5,906 nucleotides of DNA from positions 1 through 5,906 of the forward strand of contig JACZXC010000211.1 of the NCBI GenBank assembly GCA_022571825.1, written 5' to 3'. The position numbers and the translations under genes are program-made. Below, piece after piece: positions 1 through 5,906 of the stretch. The DNA is from Myxococcales bacterium (GTDB taxonomy: Bacteria; Myxococcota_A; UBA9160; SMWR01). Positions within the stretch are counted from its first letter, which is position 1, and every line of letters begins with the position of its first letter. The notes under the pieces are model-generated. The model was not told where the DNA came from, searched no databases, and saw only the letters and a program-made list of their open reading frames with translations.

Positions 1-42
1 ATCGACCTCAATCCCGACGGCATCGACCTCAATCCCGACGGC
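1..42 (+). repeat. Perfect 21-base tandem duplication in the exoprotein gene
   Basis: Bases 1-21 and 22-42 are identical and in frame, encoding the heptapeptide IDLNPDG twice. The array may continue upstream of the window, so the copy number is unknown. The period is a multiple of three, so gain or loss of a copy keeps the reading frame. Confidence 0.9.
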
Positions 43-2496
43 TTCTCGTCCATCTTCCTGACCCAGCGCGATGCAACCGGCGACGTCTCGATTTCCCAAG
101 GTACGGACATCTCCGTCGTCCAAGTCACCGGCCGCGCCAGCAAAGTGGGCGAGGAGACGGATGCCGACGGAAATCCTGTGACCGTGCCGGCAACCAGCAC
201 CATCACCGTCGACACCACTGCCCAACCCAGTTCATTCGTCTACCGACTCGAAGACATCGGGGACGAGTCGGTGCCGCCGGCGGATCTCGTGATCGCCAGC
301 GCGACCCTGGGCGGCGACAGCCTCTTCTCGAGCGCTGGGGACATCCTTTCGAGGGACGCCGAATCCCGGGTCCTCGGCTCCGGCGGCTCCCTCGTGCTGC
401 TGGCCGGGGGCAGCGTCGGCGCGGCGGACGCACCGATCGCAACCCAGAACATCGCCGACCTGGCGGGCCGGGCCGACAACGGCGGCTTCTTCTTGACCAA
501 TCGTGGGTCGGGAGATATTCGGGTCACCGCGCTCACCAGTCCCGACGACCCCGACGCGATCACTCGCGGGATCTCTGCGGGGTCCGACGTGAGCCTCGCC
601 CAGACGCTCAATCTCGATCTCGCCAACTTCGTTGGCAGCATCGTTTTCGCCGACGGCTTCGAGTCGGCCCACGTGAGCTCCGGGGGCGATCAGACCTACG
701 GCGCCGACATCCTGCTCCAGGGTGATACCCTCCTCGTCAGCGGGGGCTCCGTCGCCTTCGAGTCGGGCGTCGATGCCGCCGACGGAAACGACGCCTCGTT
801 CGGCGTGGTCGCGGACGGAGCGATCGACTTCCAGTCGATCGGTACGAGAAACTCCCTCGATAACCTGATTGCGGAATCGGGCGGAGACCAGACCTACGCC
901 GCGGCGGTCGTGCTGAACCAAGACGCGCTGCTCACCAGCACCGGCGGCGACATCAGCTTCGTTTCCACGATCGACGGAGGCGCCTACGACCTGGCCGCCC
1001 TGGGAGATATCCGCTTCGGAGGCGCCATCGGACCCCGCGGACCCCTCGAGAGCCTGGCAACGAACGGACTGGGCGCGACCGTTTTCGAGGTCGAGGTCGA
1101 GGACGGAACGGTCGAGACCGAGGGCCGAACGGTCGTGACCGAGGGCCTTCAGTCCTACGGCAATCGCGTCGAGCTGGCGGGAGCGACGACCTTCACGAGC
1201 CTGAGCGACGAGGTGATCTTCGCCGGGGCCCTCGATGGACCCGGGGGGGCGACCATCAACAGCAACGGCGCGGCGATCTTCCGGGGCGACATCGGCACCT
1301 CCACCGAACTGGACCATCTACGCGTCCACCTCGTCCACCCCGATCAGCCCGATCCCGCCGACGTCATCTTCGAGGGAGCCGCCCAACGGGTGGTGGTGGG
1401 CACGGGCGGCATCTCCCTCAATCCCACCGGGCATGCGTCTGTCCCCGTGGATCCCGAGACATCGGAGGAGGTCGCCACGATCTACAACGCCGACGGCTCC
1501 GTCGCCTTCATCACGACCGGTGACTTCGCGGTCGGCGAGGGCGAGGTGATCTCGGTGGCCGGCAGGCTGTCGATCGAGGCCGACGGGGCGGTGACCGTTG
1601 GCGACGTCGTGGCCTTCGATCTGGTCATCGACACGCCGGAGCTCACCGTCCACGTACGCGATGAGAACGACGACGCGCATCTGATTGCGAACCGGATGGT
1701 GCTGGCGAGCGTCCCGAACTTCGACGGAGCGGTCCTGACCCTCGCAACCCAGGATGGCGAGGTTCGGGTGCCCGGCCCCATCCCCGCGGAGTTCAGCGTG
1801 CGCCTGATCAACGACCGGGGCCGCGCCATTGGGAGAAGCGATCTCGCGAACCCGACCGGCGGCGCTCCCCTGGACCTGACGGCGACGGGCCCACCCGCCG
1901 TGGGCACTCCGGTCTCGGCGATCCCCCGGAGCCAGGCCGCGGTGCAAGAGCCCGTGGAGCCGAGATTCGACGAGGAGCCTTCCGTGCCGACGACATCCCG
2001 GCCTGAGGGAGACGAGGTGCTGGCCTTCCTCCGCTGCGCGGACCTGGGCGGCGGCGTTTCGCCCGGCTGTCGGGGACCCGTGGCGGCGGGAGACGCCGCC
2101 CCGCACCCGGCTCTCGCGACACCGCGGGCGGAGGGAGCAACACGCCTCTACCGCCAGCTCATCGGCCCCGGCGACGAATCCCAACGGGGACGCAGGGCCT
2201 ACCGGAGCGCCCTCGATGCCTACGCGAAGCGGGCCGGCTCCGGTTTCGATGGCGCCGGATTCTACCGGTACCTCGAGGGTTCGCCCGCCCACGCATCGGC
2301 GCTTCGGACCGTCGATCAACTGGCAACCCTGTTCGTCGAACTCGAGCTCCTCGACCTCGAGACCGACGCGCTTCACCGGCTTCGCCGCCAGATCGCGCAA
2401 CAGTTTCTCGATTCGATGTCCAGTACCGAGGACGAACCCGGGGTGGACACCCTGCTCGATACGGTCGATTCCGGACGGATTGGCTTGCCTCGCTGA
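1..2496 (+). CDS. Filamentous-haemagglutinin-like beta-strand-repeat exoprotein, C-terminal part (5' partial)
   Basis: The frame is open from the first base, so the start is upstream; the GTG at 145 is merely the first internal start-like codon. Residues below count from that GTG. The protein is rich in Gly, Asp, Ser, Val and Thr with alternating hydrophobic residues, as in right-handed beta-helix adhesins and haemagglutinins. Residues 178-394 contain three related coils of about 60-67 residues, each running from GDQTY or LQSY through a 'G.I.F.G.IG' stretch to an 'L..L' ending. Residues about 395-580 continue as less regular beta structure. Residues 585-625 form a Pro/Glu-rich linker. Residues 625-783 are probably alpha-helical (for example RLYRQLIG, YRSALDAYAKR, FYRYLEGS) with two cysteines, C631 and C642. 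No C-terminal outer-membrane barrel, LPXTG or PEP-CTERM tail is visible, so a classical autotransporter is unlikely; two-partner or another secretion route is inferred. A likely role is surface adhesion or matrix; substrate and partner are unknown. The downstream neighbour is a secreted protease gene 55 bases away. Confidence 0.85.
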   Translation: MDLNPDGIDLNPDGFSSIFLTQRDATGDVSISQGTDISVVQVTGRASKVGEETDADGNPVTVPATSTITVDTTAQPSSFVYRLEDIGDESVPPADLVIASATLGGDSLFSSAGDILSRDAESRVLGSGGSLVLLAGGSVGAADAPIATQNIADLAGRADNGGFFLTNRGSGDIRVTALTSPDDPDAITRGISAGSDVSLAQTLNLDLANFVGSIVFADGFESAHVSSGGDQTYGADILLQGDTLLVSGGSVAFESGVDAADGNDASFGVVADGAIDFQSIGTRNSLDNLIAESGGDQTYAAAVVLNQDALLTSTGGDISFVSTIDGGAYDLAALGDIRFGGAIGPRGPLESLATNGLGATVFEVEVEDGTVETEGRTVVTEGLQSYGNRVELAGATTFTSLSDEVIFAGALDGPGGATINSNGAAIFRGDIGTSTELDHLRVHLVHPDQPDPADVIFEGAAQRVVVGTGGISLNPTGHASVPVDPETSEEVATIYNADGSVAFITTGDFAVGEGEVISVAGRLSIEADGAVTVGDVVAFDLVIDTPELTVHVRDENDDAHLIANRMVLASVPNFDGAVLTLATQDGEVRVPGPIPAEFSVRLINDRGRAIGRSDLANPTGGAPLDLTATGPPAVGTPVSAIPRSQAAVQEPVEPRFDEEPSVPTTSRPEGDEVLAFLRCADLGGGVSPGCRGPVAAGDAAPHPALATPRAEGATRLYRQLIGPGDESQRGRRAYRSALDAYAKRAGSGFDGAGFYRYLEGSPAHASALRTVDQLATLFVELELLDLETDALHRLRRQIAQQFLDSMSSTEDEPGVDTLLDTVDSGRIGLPR
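676..1326 (+). repeat. Three diverged beta-helix repeat units within the exoprotein
   Basis: This region encodes three protein-level repeats: about 676-876, 877-1062 and 1144-1326, with a spacer at 1063-1143. The shared pattern is G(D)QTY or LQSY, then a hydrophobic 'V.L' strand, 'T.L(T/V)S', '(V/I)(A/S/I)F', a 'VD/IDG/LDG' turn, 'G.I(D/R)F' or 'GAAIF', 'IG(T/P)', and a closing 'L(D/E).L'. The family resemblance is to the 'QTY...V.L....TLTS' repeats common in large proteobacterial haemagglutinin-like proteins. The DNA is well diverged between copies, so this is old protein repetition rather than recent duplication. Confidence 0.75.
1106..1147 (+). repeat. Near-perfect 21-base tandem duplication in the exoprotein gene
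   Basis: Bases 1106-1126 and 1127-1147 match at 20 of 21 positions; the single difference is A to T at the tenth base. The two copies encode the adjacent TVETEG and TVVTEG segments that lead into the third beta-helix unit. The period is the same as in the duplication at the start of the window, again preserving frame. Just before it, at about 1087-1098, a 6-base unit (AGGTCG) is also tandemly repeated, giving VEVE. Confidence 0.85.
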
Positions 2497-2551
2497 GCGC
2501 TGACCAGAATCGCGCTCGACGCCGCGTCGGTGCCTCCGCTATCAAGAACCG

Positions 2552-3499
2552 ATGCGAAGGACCCATCCCGCCGCTGCTGTCCTCCTGGTCGCCGTTCTCG
2601 CCGGCCCGGCACCGGCCGCCGACCCGCCCGATGCAGCGATACTCGCGGAGCTTCCCTTCGTTTCCGACGAAGCGAATCGGATCTTCATCGACCTGGCGCC
2701 CCAGGGAAGTGCCCGGCCGCTCCGAATGCTGCTCGATACGGGCGCGACCTTCTCCGTGGCCACACCGCGCGCTGCGAGAGCGCTGGGGATTCGGGTTCGG
2801 CGCCTGAAGCACGATCCCTATCGTCGCCGGACGATCCTGGGCCGCGACCTGCAGCTCACCATCGATACCAGGTCGAGCGACACCGGATCCAAGACAGGCT
2901 TCGAGTACGCCCTGCTCGGGGGAAACTTCCTCTCGAGCTACGTTGTCGAGCTGGATTTTCCCGGTCGCCGGGTACGCTTCATCGACCCCGGGCGCTATCG
3001 GGTCCCCGAGTCGGTCGATGCGCCCGGCGAAGCGGTGCTTCCCCTCAAGATCGTGAGCAACCGTCCCGGACTCCGGGTCGAGTTCAACGGCGAGTCCACC
3101 TGGGTGCTGCTCGATACCGGCGCGCCGATCGGTTTCCAGGTGTCGGGAGAGCTGGCACAGCGCGCGGCGATCCCTCACGCGCCGGTCCCGGGCCTGCGGG
3201 TGGAAAGTGTGCTCGGACCGGTGAAGATGGAGCTCGGAGAGGCCCGCCGGGTTCGCCTCGGCCCTTTCGAATTCGAGAACGTCGCCGTCGCCGTGGCGCC
3301 CCGAGGATTCTACAACCTGGGGTTTCCGGGAGACGCCTTGGTCGGCTACGAGGTGCTCGCCCAGTTCGTCGTGCGCCTCGACTACCGCCGAGAGCGGATC
3401 TGGCTTCGCCGCAACCCCGACGCAGAGCCGACTCTCAACACGCCGCTGGAGTCCGCCAGGTCCCACCCGCCGGCGGCGGAATCCACCGACGACGACTGA
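2552..3499 (+). CDS. Secreted retropepsin-like aspartic protease with two DTG motifs
   Basis: This 315-residue protein is a predicted aspartic endopeptidase of the retropepsin-like type (pfam Asp_protease_2/gag-asp families). The N-terminus has MRR, a hydrophobic core (about residues 7-17) and a GPAPA-A cleavage-like site near residue 22, so it probably acts in the periplasm or outside the cell. There are two half-domains. The first, about 43-145, has LLDTGATFS (catalytic Asp62) and a closing LLGGNFLSSYVVELDF strand region. The second, about 172-287, has LLDTGAPIG (Asp188) and a closing LVGYEVLAQFVVRLDY region. Single-domain family members act as dimers; two DTG motifs in one chain suggest a pepsin-like internal pseudo-dimer (inference). 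The second motif has Pro where Ser or Thr usually follows DTGA, so its lobe may be less canonical. The C-terminal 25 residues are polar and probably disordered. The ATG is the only sensible start giving a signal peptide; only a weak AAGAA precedes it. It lies 55 bases after the exoprotein gene, which could be its substrate, though this is untested. Confidence 0.85.
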   Translation: MRRTHPAAAVLLVAVLAGPAPAADPPDAAILAELPFVSDEANRIFIDLAPQGSARPLRMLLDTGATFSVATPRAARALGIRVRRLKHDPYRRRTILGRDLQLTIDTRSSDTGSKTGFEYALLGGNFLSSYVVELDFPGRRVRFIDPGRYRVPESVDAPGEAVLPLKIVSNRPGLRVEFNGESTWVLLDTGAPIGFQVSGELAQRAAIPHAPVPGLRVESVLGPVKMELGEARRVRLGPFEFENVAVAVAPRGFYNLGFPGDALVGYEVLAQFVVRLDYRRERIWLRRNPDAEPTLNTPLESARSHPPAAESTDDD

Positions 3500-3518
3500 T
3501 TCTCGTTCAGTGGTCAAC

Positions 3519-3809
3519 ATGGACGCTCCTCGAACCCTGGTCGTCCACGGACTCCATGGTGTGATCCACAATCCGCTCATCGACGGGGAGGTGATGGTGG
3601 TCTGAGGCGAGGCGCTTTGCTTCAGCAGTCTCGGTTTCCTGAGCTACGCGGTCCTTATGATACGTTTCGCTCGGTGGGTCGTGGTCCGGGTGGAGGAGCC
3701 GGAACTTCGCGAGCGTTTCGGCGCAGCCTACGAGTCCTACTTCCAGCGTGTTCCCCGCTGGATCCCACGGCTCGGGCGTTCAGCGAGCCAACCTGCAGAA
3801 GAATCGTAG
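3519..3809 (+). pseudogene. Decayed, truncated isoprenylcysteine/phospholipid methyltransferase-type gene
   Basis: Read in one frame, the stretch from ATG 3519 gives MDAPRTLVVHGLHGVIHNPL, then IDGEVMVV, a TGA stop at 3603-3605, and then in the same frame GEALCFSS...RVEEPELRERFG..Y..Y...VPRWIPR to a TAG at 3807-3809. This matches the known C-terminal half of membrane-bound ICMT/PEMT-like methyltransferases, which carry 'PRRLV..GLYR.VRNPMY', '(L/W)GEAL.F.S', 'EEP.LR..FG..Y..Y...VPRWIPR'. These enzymes use S-adenosylmethionine to methylate lipid or prenyl-cysteine substrates at the membrane. The expected N-terminal membrane segments (roughly half the protein) are absent; the protease gene ends only 19 bases before. 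NPMY has become NPLI. The TGA sits where the family has Leu or Trp, consistent with a TGG to TGA change. Truncation plus nonsense codon indicate a pseudogene. A short ORF from ATG 3657 (50 residues) is too small to be active. The family assignment rests on motif recall, not a search. Confidence 0.75.
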
Positions 3810-3820
3810 TGTCTGGCATT

Positions 3821-3842
3821 GAACCTGGGCGCTTCGAGGTTC
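3821..3842. terminator. Possible weak hairpin between convergent genes
   Basis: GAACCT at 3821-3826 and AGGTTC at 3837-3842 form a perfect 6-base inverted repeat around a 10-base loop. It lies between the end of the methyltransferase remnant on the plus strand and the stop codon of the small membrane protein on the minus strand. No T-run follows on either side and the stem is short, so a real terminator role is doubtful. Confidence 0.2.
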
Positions 3843-4152
3843 AGTGGATCACCGTGGTCTCGGTCGAGGGGGGCTTCCGGCGCGACCGGATAGCGTTGAC
3901 CGCGCTCAGGATGAAGCCACCACTGAAGAAGACGCACAGGAACCCGAAGCCGACGACTCCTGCGGTGGTGTCGGATTCGCGGGCCCAATGAAACCCACGC
4001 AGGAAGATCGTGACCAGAAACAGATAGAGCGCCGCGGCGGCGATCCATTCGATCGGCGCGCGTTTCTGGCCGGGGCTCATGAACGAGACCGCGAGCCACC
4101 CCAGGGCGAGCACGACCCCGGCAACGGTTGCAACGACCGAGATCGGAGTCAC
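3841..4152 (-). CDS. Small hypothetical membrane protein with three transmembrane segments
   Basis: I do not recognise the family. The 103-residue product has three hydrophobic stretches: about residues 4-25, 34-52 (IEWIAAAALYLFLVTIFL) and 64-87 (AGVVGFGFLCVFFSGGFILS). Basic residues at 30-31 and the RSRRK tail at 89-93 predict, by the positive-inside rule, an outside N-terminus and a cytoplasmic C-terminus. No catalytic motif is visible. Codons are strongly GC-ending, supporting a real gene over the overlapping frames on both strands. The start is a GTG, preceded by AGGCGG 11 bases upstream, a long spacing; the next in-frame Met (residue 25) would remove the first membrane segment. The gene follows transketolase on the same strand after 73 bases and could be read through from it, but no functional link is evident. 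Confidence 0.65.
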   Translation of the reverse strand: MTPISVVATVAGVVLALGWLAVSFMSPGQKRAPIEWIAAAALYLFLVTIFLRGFHWARESDTTAGVVGFGFLCVFFSGGFILSAVNAIRSRRKPPSTETTVIH

Positions 4153-4163
4153 CGCAACGCCAT

Positions 4164-4169
4164 CCGCCT
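4164..4169 (-). promoter_or_regulatory. Candidate ribosome binding site for the small membrane protein
   Basis: On the minus strand AGGCGG lies 11 bases before the GTG at 4152. It is the only purine-rich Shine-Dalgarno-like sequence close to the start. It directly abuts an out-of-frame ATG at 4163-4161, too close to serve that codon, so it favours the GTG weakly. Confidence 0.25.
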
Positions 4170-4225
4170 GGTCTCTCCGATCCCCTCGGTGGGTTCCGCC
4201 CGGTACGTCCGGTACGCCCGAACGC

Positions 4226-5906
4226 CTACGGGGCGATCGTGCGCAGATGGTCGCGGATGCGCGCGGCCAGCCGGTCGGGGGTGAAGCCGAAGGCCTCGGC
4301 CAGATCCGCGTACGGAGCCGACGCTCCGAAGCGGTCGATTCCGCAGACGAGGCCCCGAGGTCCGACGAAACGGCGCAGACTCTCGCCCCGGGCCGCCTCG
4401 ACGACCACCACCGTGGCCCCGTCCTCGGGCACCAGTCCCAGCCGATACTCCTGCGGCTGCTCGAGGAAGAGCTCGAGACACGGCATCGACACCACCCGTG
4501 CGTCCAGACCCTCGGCGCCGAGCTTGTCGGCGACGTCGCAGACGAGAGCCACCTCGGAACCGGTAGCGATCAGCACCACCCGCGTCTCCTCCCCCGGATC
4601 CCGGACGGCGTAGCCGCCGCGCCAGACATCCTCCAGGACGAATGGCGCCCGGCGCTCGAGGGCGCGCACGGTCTGCCGGGTGAGCGCGAGCAAGGCGGGT
4701 CCCCGGGCGCGCTGGGCAATCCACGACCACGCCATCGCCGTCTCCAGGCCGTCGGCGGGGCGAAACACGGTCAAGCCGGGAATCGCCCGCAGGGCGTCGA
4801 GCTGCTCGATCGGCTGATGCGTGGGCCCGTCCTCGCCCAGGAAGATCGAATCGTGGGTGAACACGAAGACCGAAGGAATGCCCATCAGCGCCGCGAGCCG
4901 CAGGGAGGGGCGCATGTAGTCGCTGAAGATCAGGAACGTGCCGCAGTAGGGTCGGAACGTGGCATCCAGGGCGATCCCATTGGTGATGGCCGCCATGGCG
5001 TGTTCGCGGATGCCGAAATGGATGTTGCTTCCCGCAAAGGGATCGGTCCCCGCCTCGGCACCCGGCCCCACAATTCCCTCCGCCTTGAGGATGGGCGGTG
5101 CCGCCGAGCCCGCGAGGTCCGCCGAGCCTCCCACCCAATAGGGGGCGACGCCGACCAGGCGCTCGAGGACGCTGGCGCCGTGCTTGCGCGTGGCAGCGTC
5201 TTTGTCCCGGAGACCTTCGCTCAGCGTTCGGTTGAGGTCGGCGGGAAGGCGACGCTCGCGGGCCGCGTCCCAGGCGTCGGCCCGCTCCGGATGGTCGGCA
5301 CGCCACCGCGCCAACGCGGCGTCGGCCTGAGCCCGCTCGGCGCGCTTGCCGGCGATGCGCTCCCCGAAGAATTCGCGCACGTCATCGGGAATCAGGAACT
5401 CCGGCTGCTCGGGCCAGCCCGCCGCCTCTTTGGTGAGCTTCACCTCTTCGGCTCCCAGCTTTTCGCCGTGGGCCTGGCTCTTCCCGGACCGATTGGGACT
5501 TCCGAGGCCGATCGTCGTGCGCAGGATGACCAGCGACGGGCGCTCCGTCTCGTCCCGGGCCGCCGCCAGGGCCGCGCCCAACCCTTCGTGGTCCTCGCCG
5601 TCGACACGCTGCACATGCCAGCGCTGGGCCTCGAACCGCTTCTCCACGTCCTCGCTGAAGCTCAGCTTTGTGGGACCGTCGATCGTGATGAGGTTGTCGT
5701 CGTAGAGGTAGATCAGGTTGCCGAGCCCCAGGTGTCCGGCGAGAGAGCCCGCCTCCGACGAGATGCCCTCCATCAGGTCGCCGTCGCTGACGATCCCATA
5801 GATGTGATGGTGTCCGGGCCCCTGGCCGTCGACACCGAACCGGGCGCGGGTCATTCGCCCGGCCAGCGCCATCCCGACGCCGTGGCCAAATCCCTGGCCC
5901 AGGGGG
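4226..5906 (-). CDS. tkt: Transketolase, N-terminus beyond the window
   Basis: Thiamine-diphosphate enzyme that moves two-carbon ketol units between sugar phosphates in the non-oxidative pentose phosphate pathway and, where present, the Calvin cycle; cytoplasmic. The frame enters at the window edge with PLGQGFGHGVGMALA, a conserved early motif, so about 100 residues are missing of a usual 650-670. Numbering from the Met at 5872: the diphosphate/metal-binding SDGDLMEG is at 29-36, with its partner DDN at 58-60; HGEKLG, containing an active-site His, is at 135-140; the pyrimidine-binding domain starts around 220, with GGSADLAGS at 248-256, the catalytic Glu290 in FGIREHAM, and THDSIFLGEDGPTHQP at 339-354. 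The C-terminal domain holds IATGSEV and SMPCLELF and ends in DRFGASAPYADLAEAFGF. All key residues look intact. The first Gly of the usual GDG is Ser here, a known variant. The protein ends with TAG at 4228-4226, 73 bases before the small membrane gene. Confidence 0.97.
   Translation of the reverse strand, partial: PLGQGFGHGVGMALAGRMTRARFGVDGQGPGHHHIYGIVSDGDLMEGISSEAGSLAGHLGLGNLIYLYDDNLITIDGPTKLSFSEDVEKRFEAQRWHVQRVDGEDHEGLGAALAAARDETERPSLVILRTTIGLGSPNRSGKSQAHGEKLGAEEVKLTKEAAGWPEQPEFLIPDDVREFFGERIAGKRAERAQADAALARWRADHPERADAWDAARERRLPADLNRTLSEGLRDKDAATRKHGASVLERLVGVAPYWVGGSADLAGSAAPPILKAEGIVGPGAEAGTDPFAGSNIHFGIREHAMAAITNGIALDATFRPYCGTFLIFSDYMRPSLRLAALMGIPSVFVFTHDSIFLGEDGPTHQPIEQLDALRAIPGLTVFRPADGLETAMAWSWIAQRARGPALLALTRQTVRALERRAPFVLEDVWRGGYAVRDPGEETRVVLIATGSEVALVCDVADKLGAEGLDARVVSMPCLELFLEQPQEYRLGLVPEDGATVVVVEAARGESLRRFVGPRGLVCGIDRFGASAPYADLAEAFGFTPDRLAARIRDHLRTIAP

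Noticed and set aside
232..2400. Two long minus-strand open frames (about 360 residues each, 232-1317 and 1318-2400) opposite the exoprotein gene
   Set aside because: They lie in the same register relative to the coding strand, a typical GC-rich antisense shadow. Their translations are Arg/Gly/Asp/Val-rich without motifs, while the plus-strand frame shows clear beta-helix repeats.
2530..3564. A 344-residue plus-strand open frame overlapping the protease in another frame
   Set aside because: It is Arg/Pro/Ser-rich low-complexity translation, whereas the 2552-3499 frame carries DTG motifs and a signal peptide.
2159..3580. A 473-residue minus-strand open frame spanning the end of the exoprotein, the intergenic gap and the protease gene
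   Set aside because: Its product has no recognisable domain and is Arg/Gly-rich. It is opposite a protein with a signal peptide and two catalytic motifs.
3603..3605. TGA read as selenocysteine or recoded tryptophan in the methyltransferase-like frame
   Set aside because: The N-terminal half of the enzyme is also missing. TGA terminates other genes here (exoprotein, protease, membrane protein), and no selenocysteine is known at this family position, so a nonsense mutation in a pseudogene is simpler.
3617..3991. A 124-residue plus-strand open frame after the protease
   Set aside because: It is out of phase with the methyltransferase-like frame and runs opposite the small membrane gene. Its sequence shows no motif.
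4200..4216. Direct repeat CCGGTACG (4200-4207 and 4209-4216) between the transketolase and membrane genes
   Set aside because: It is only 8 bases, with no neighbouring promoter or operator features. It is compatible with chance in a GC-rich spacer.
4149..5306. A 385-residue minus-strand open frame within transketolase
   Set aside because: It is a frame-shifted shadow of the transketolase coding sequence, very rich in Arg, Gly and Pro.

Overview
This is a GC-rich window from a bacterium with an outer membrane or otherwise elaborate surface. GC-ending codons dominate every real frame. The mix of a long beta-strand-repeat surface protein, a signal-peptide-bearing retropepsin-like protease, an isoprenylcysteine-methyltransferase-type remnant and an 'SDGDLMEG'-type transketolase is most reminiscent of deltaproteobacterial/Myxococcota-like or related environmental genomes. 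That placement is an inference from gene style, not a demonstrated classification.

Layout. Bases 1-2496 (+) hold the C-terminal part of a very large filamentous-haemagglutinin-like exoprotein whose start lies before the window. It has beta-helix repeats, a proline-rich linker and a helical C-terminal domain with two cysteines. After a 55-base gap, 2552-3499 (+) encodes a secreted or periplasmic aspartic protease with two DTG active-site motifs in one chain. Directly after its stop, about 3519-3809 (+) is a decayed, 5'-truncated methyltransferase of the ICMT/phospholipid methyltransferase type, interrupted by an in-frame TGA. The strand then switches. Bases 3841-4152 (-) encode a 103-residue protein with three predicted membrane segments. 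Bases 4226 to the window edge (-) encode most of a transketolase, with its N-terminus beyond the window.

How the genes relate. The exoprotein and the protease are co-directional and could be co-transcribed. A protease acting on the large surface protein is a plausible but untested link. The transketolase is a housekeeping enzyme of the pentose phosphate and Calvin-type pathways and has no obvious functional tie to the surface genes. The small membrane gene follows it on the same strand after 73 bases. The two blocks converge at about 3810-3842.

I found no RNA genes, CRISPR array, insertion sequence or clear prophage. No convincing wholly new system is visible. The points most worth a second look are the exoprotein/two-DTG protease pair, the unassigned C-terminal domain of the exoprotein, its two 21-base in-frame tandem duplications, and the methyltransferase remnant, which is easily missed because no intact reading frame covers it.
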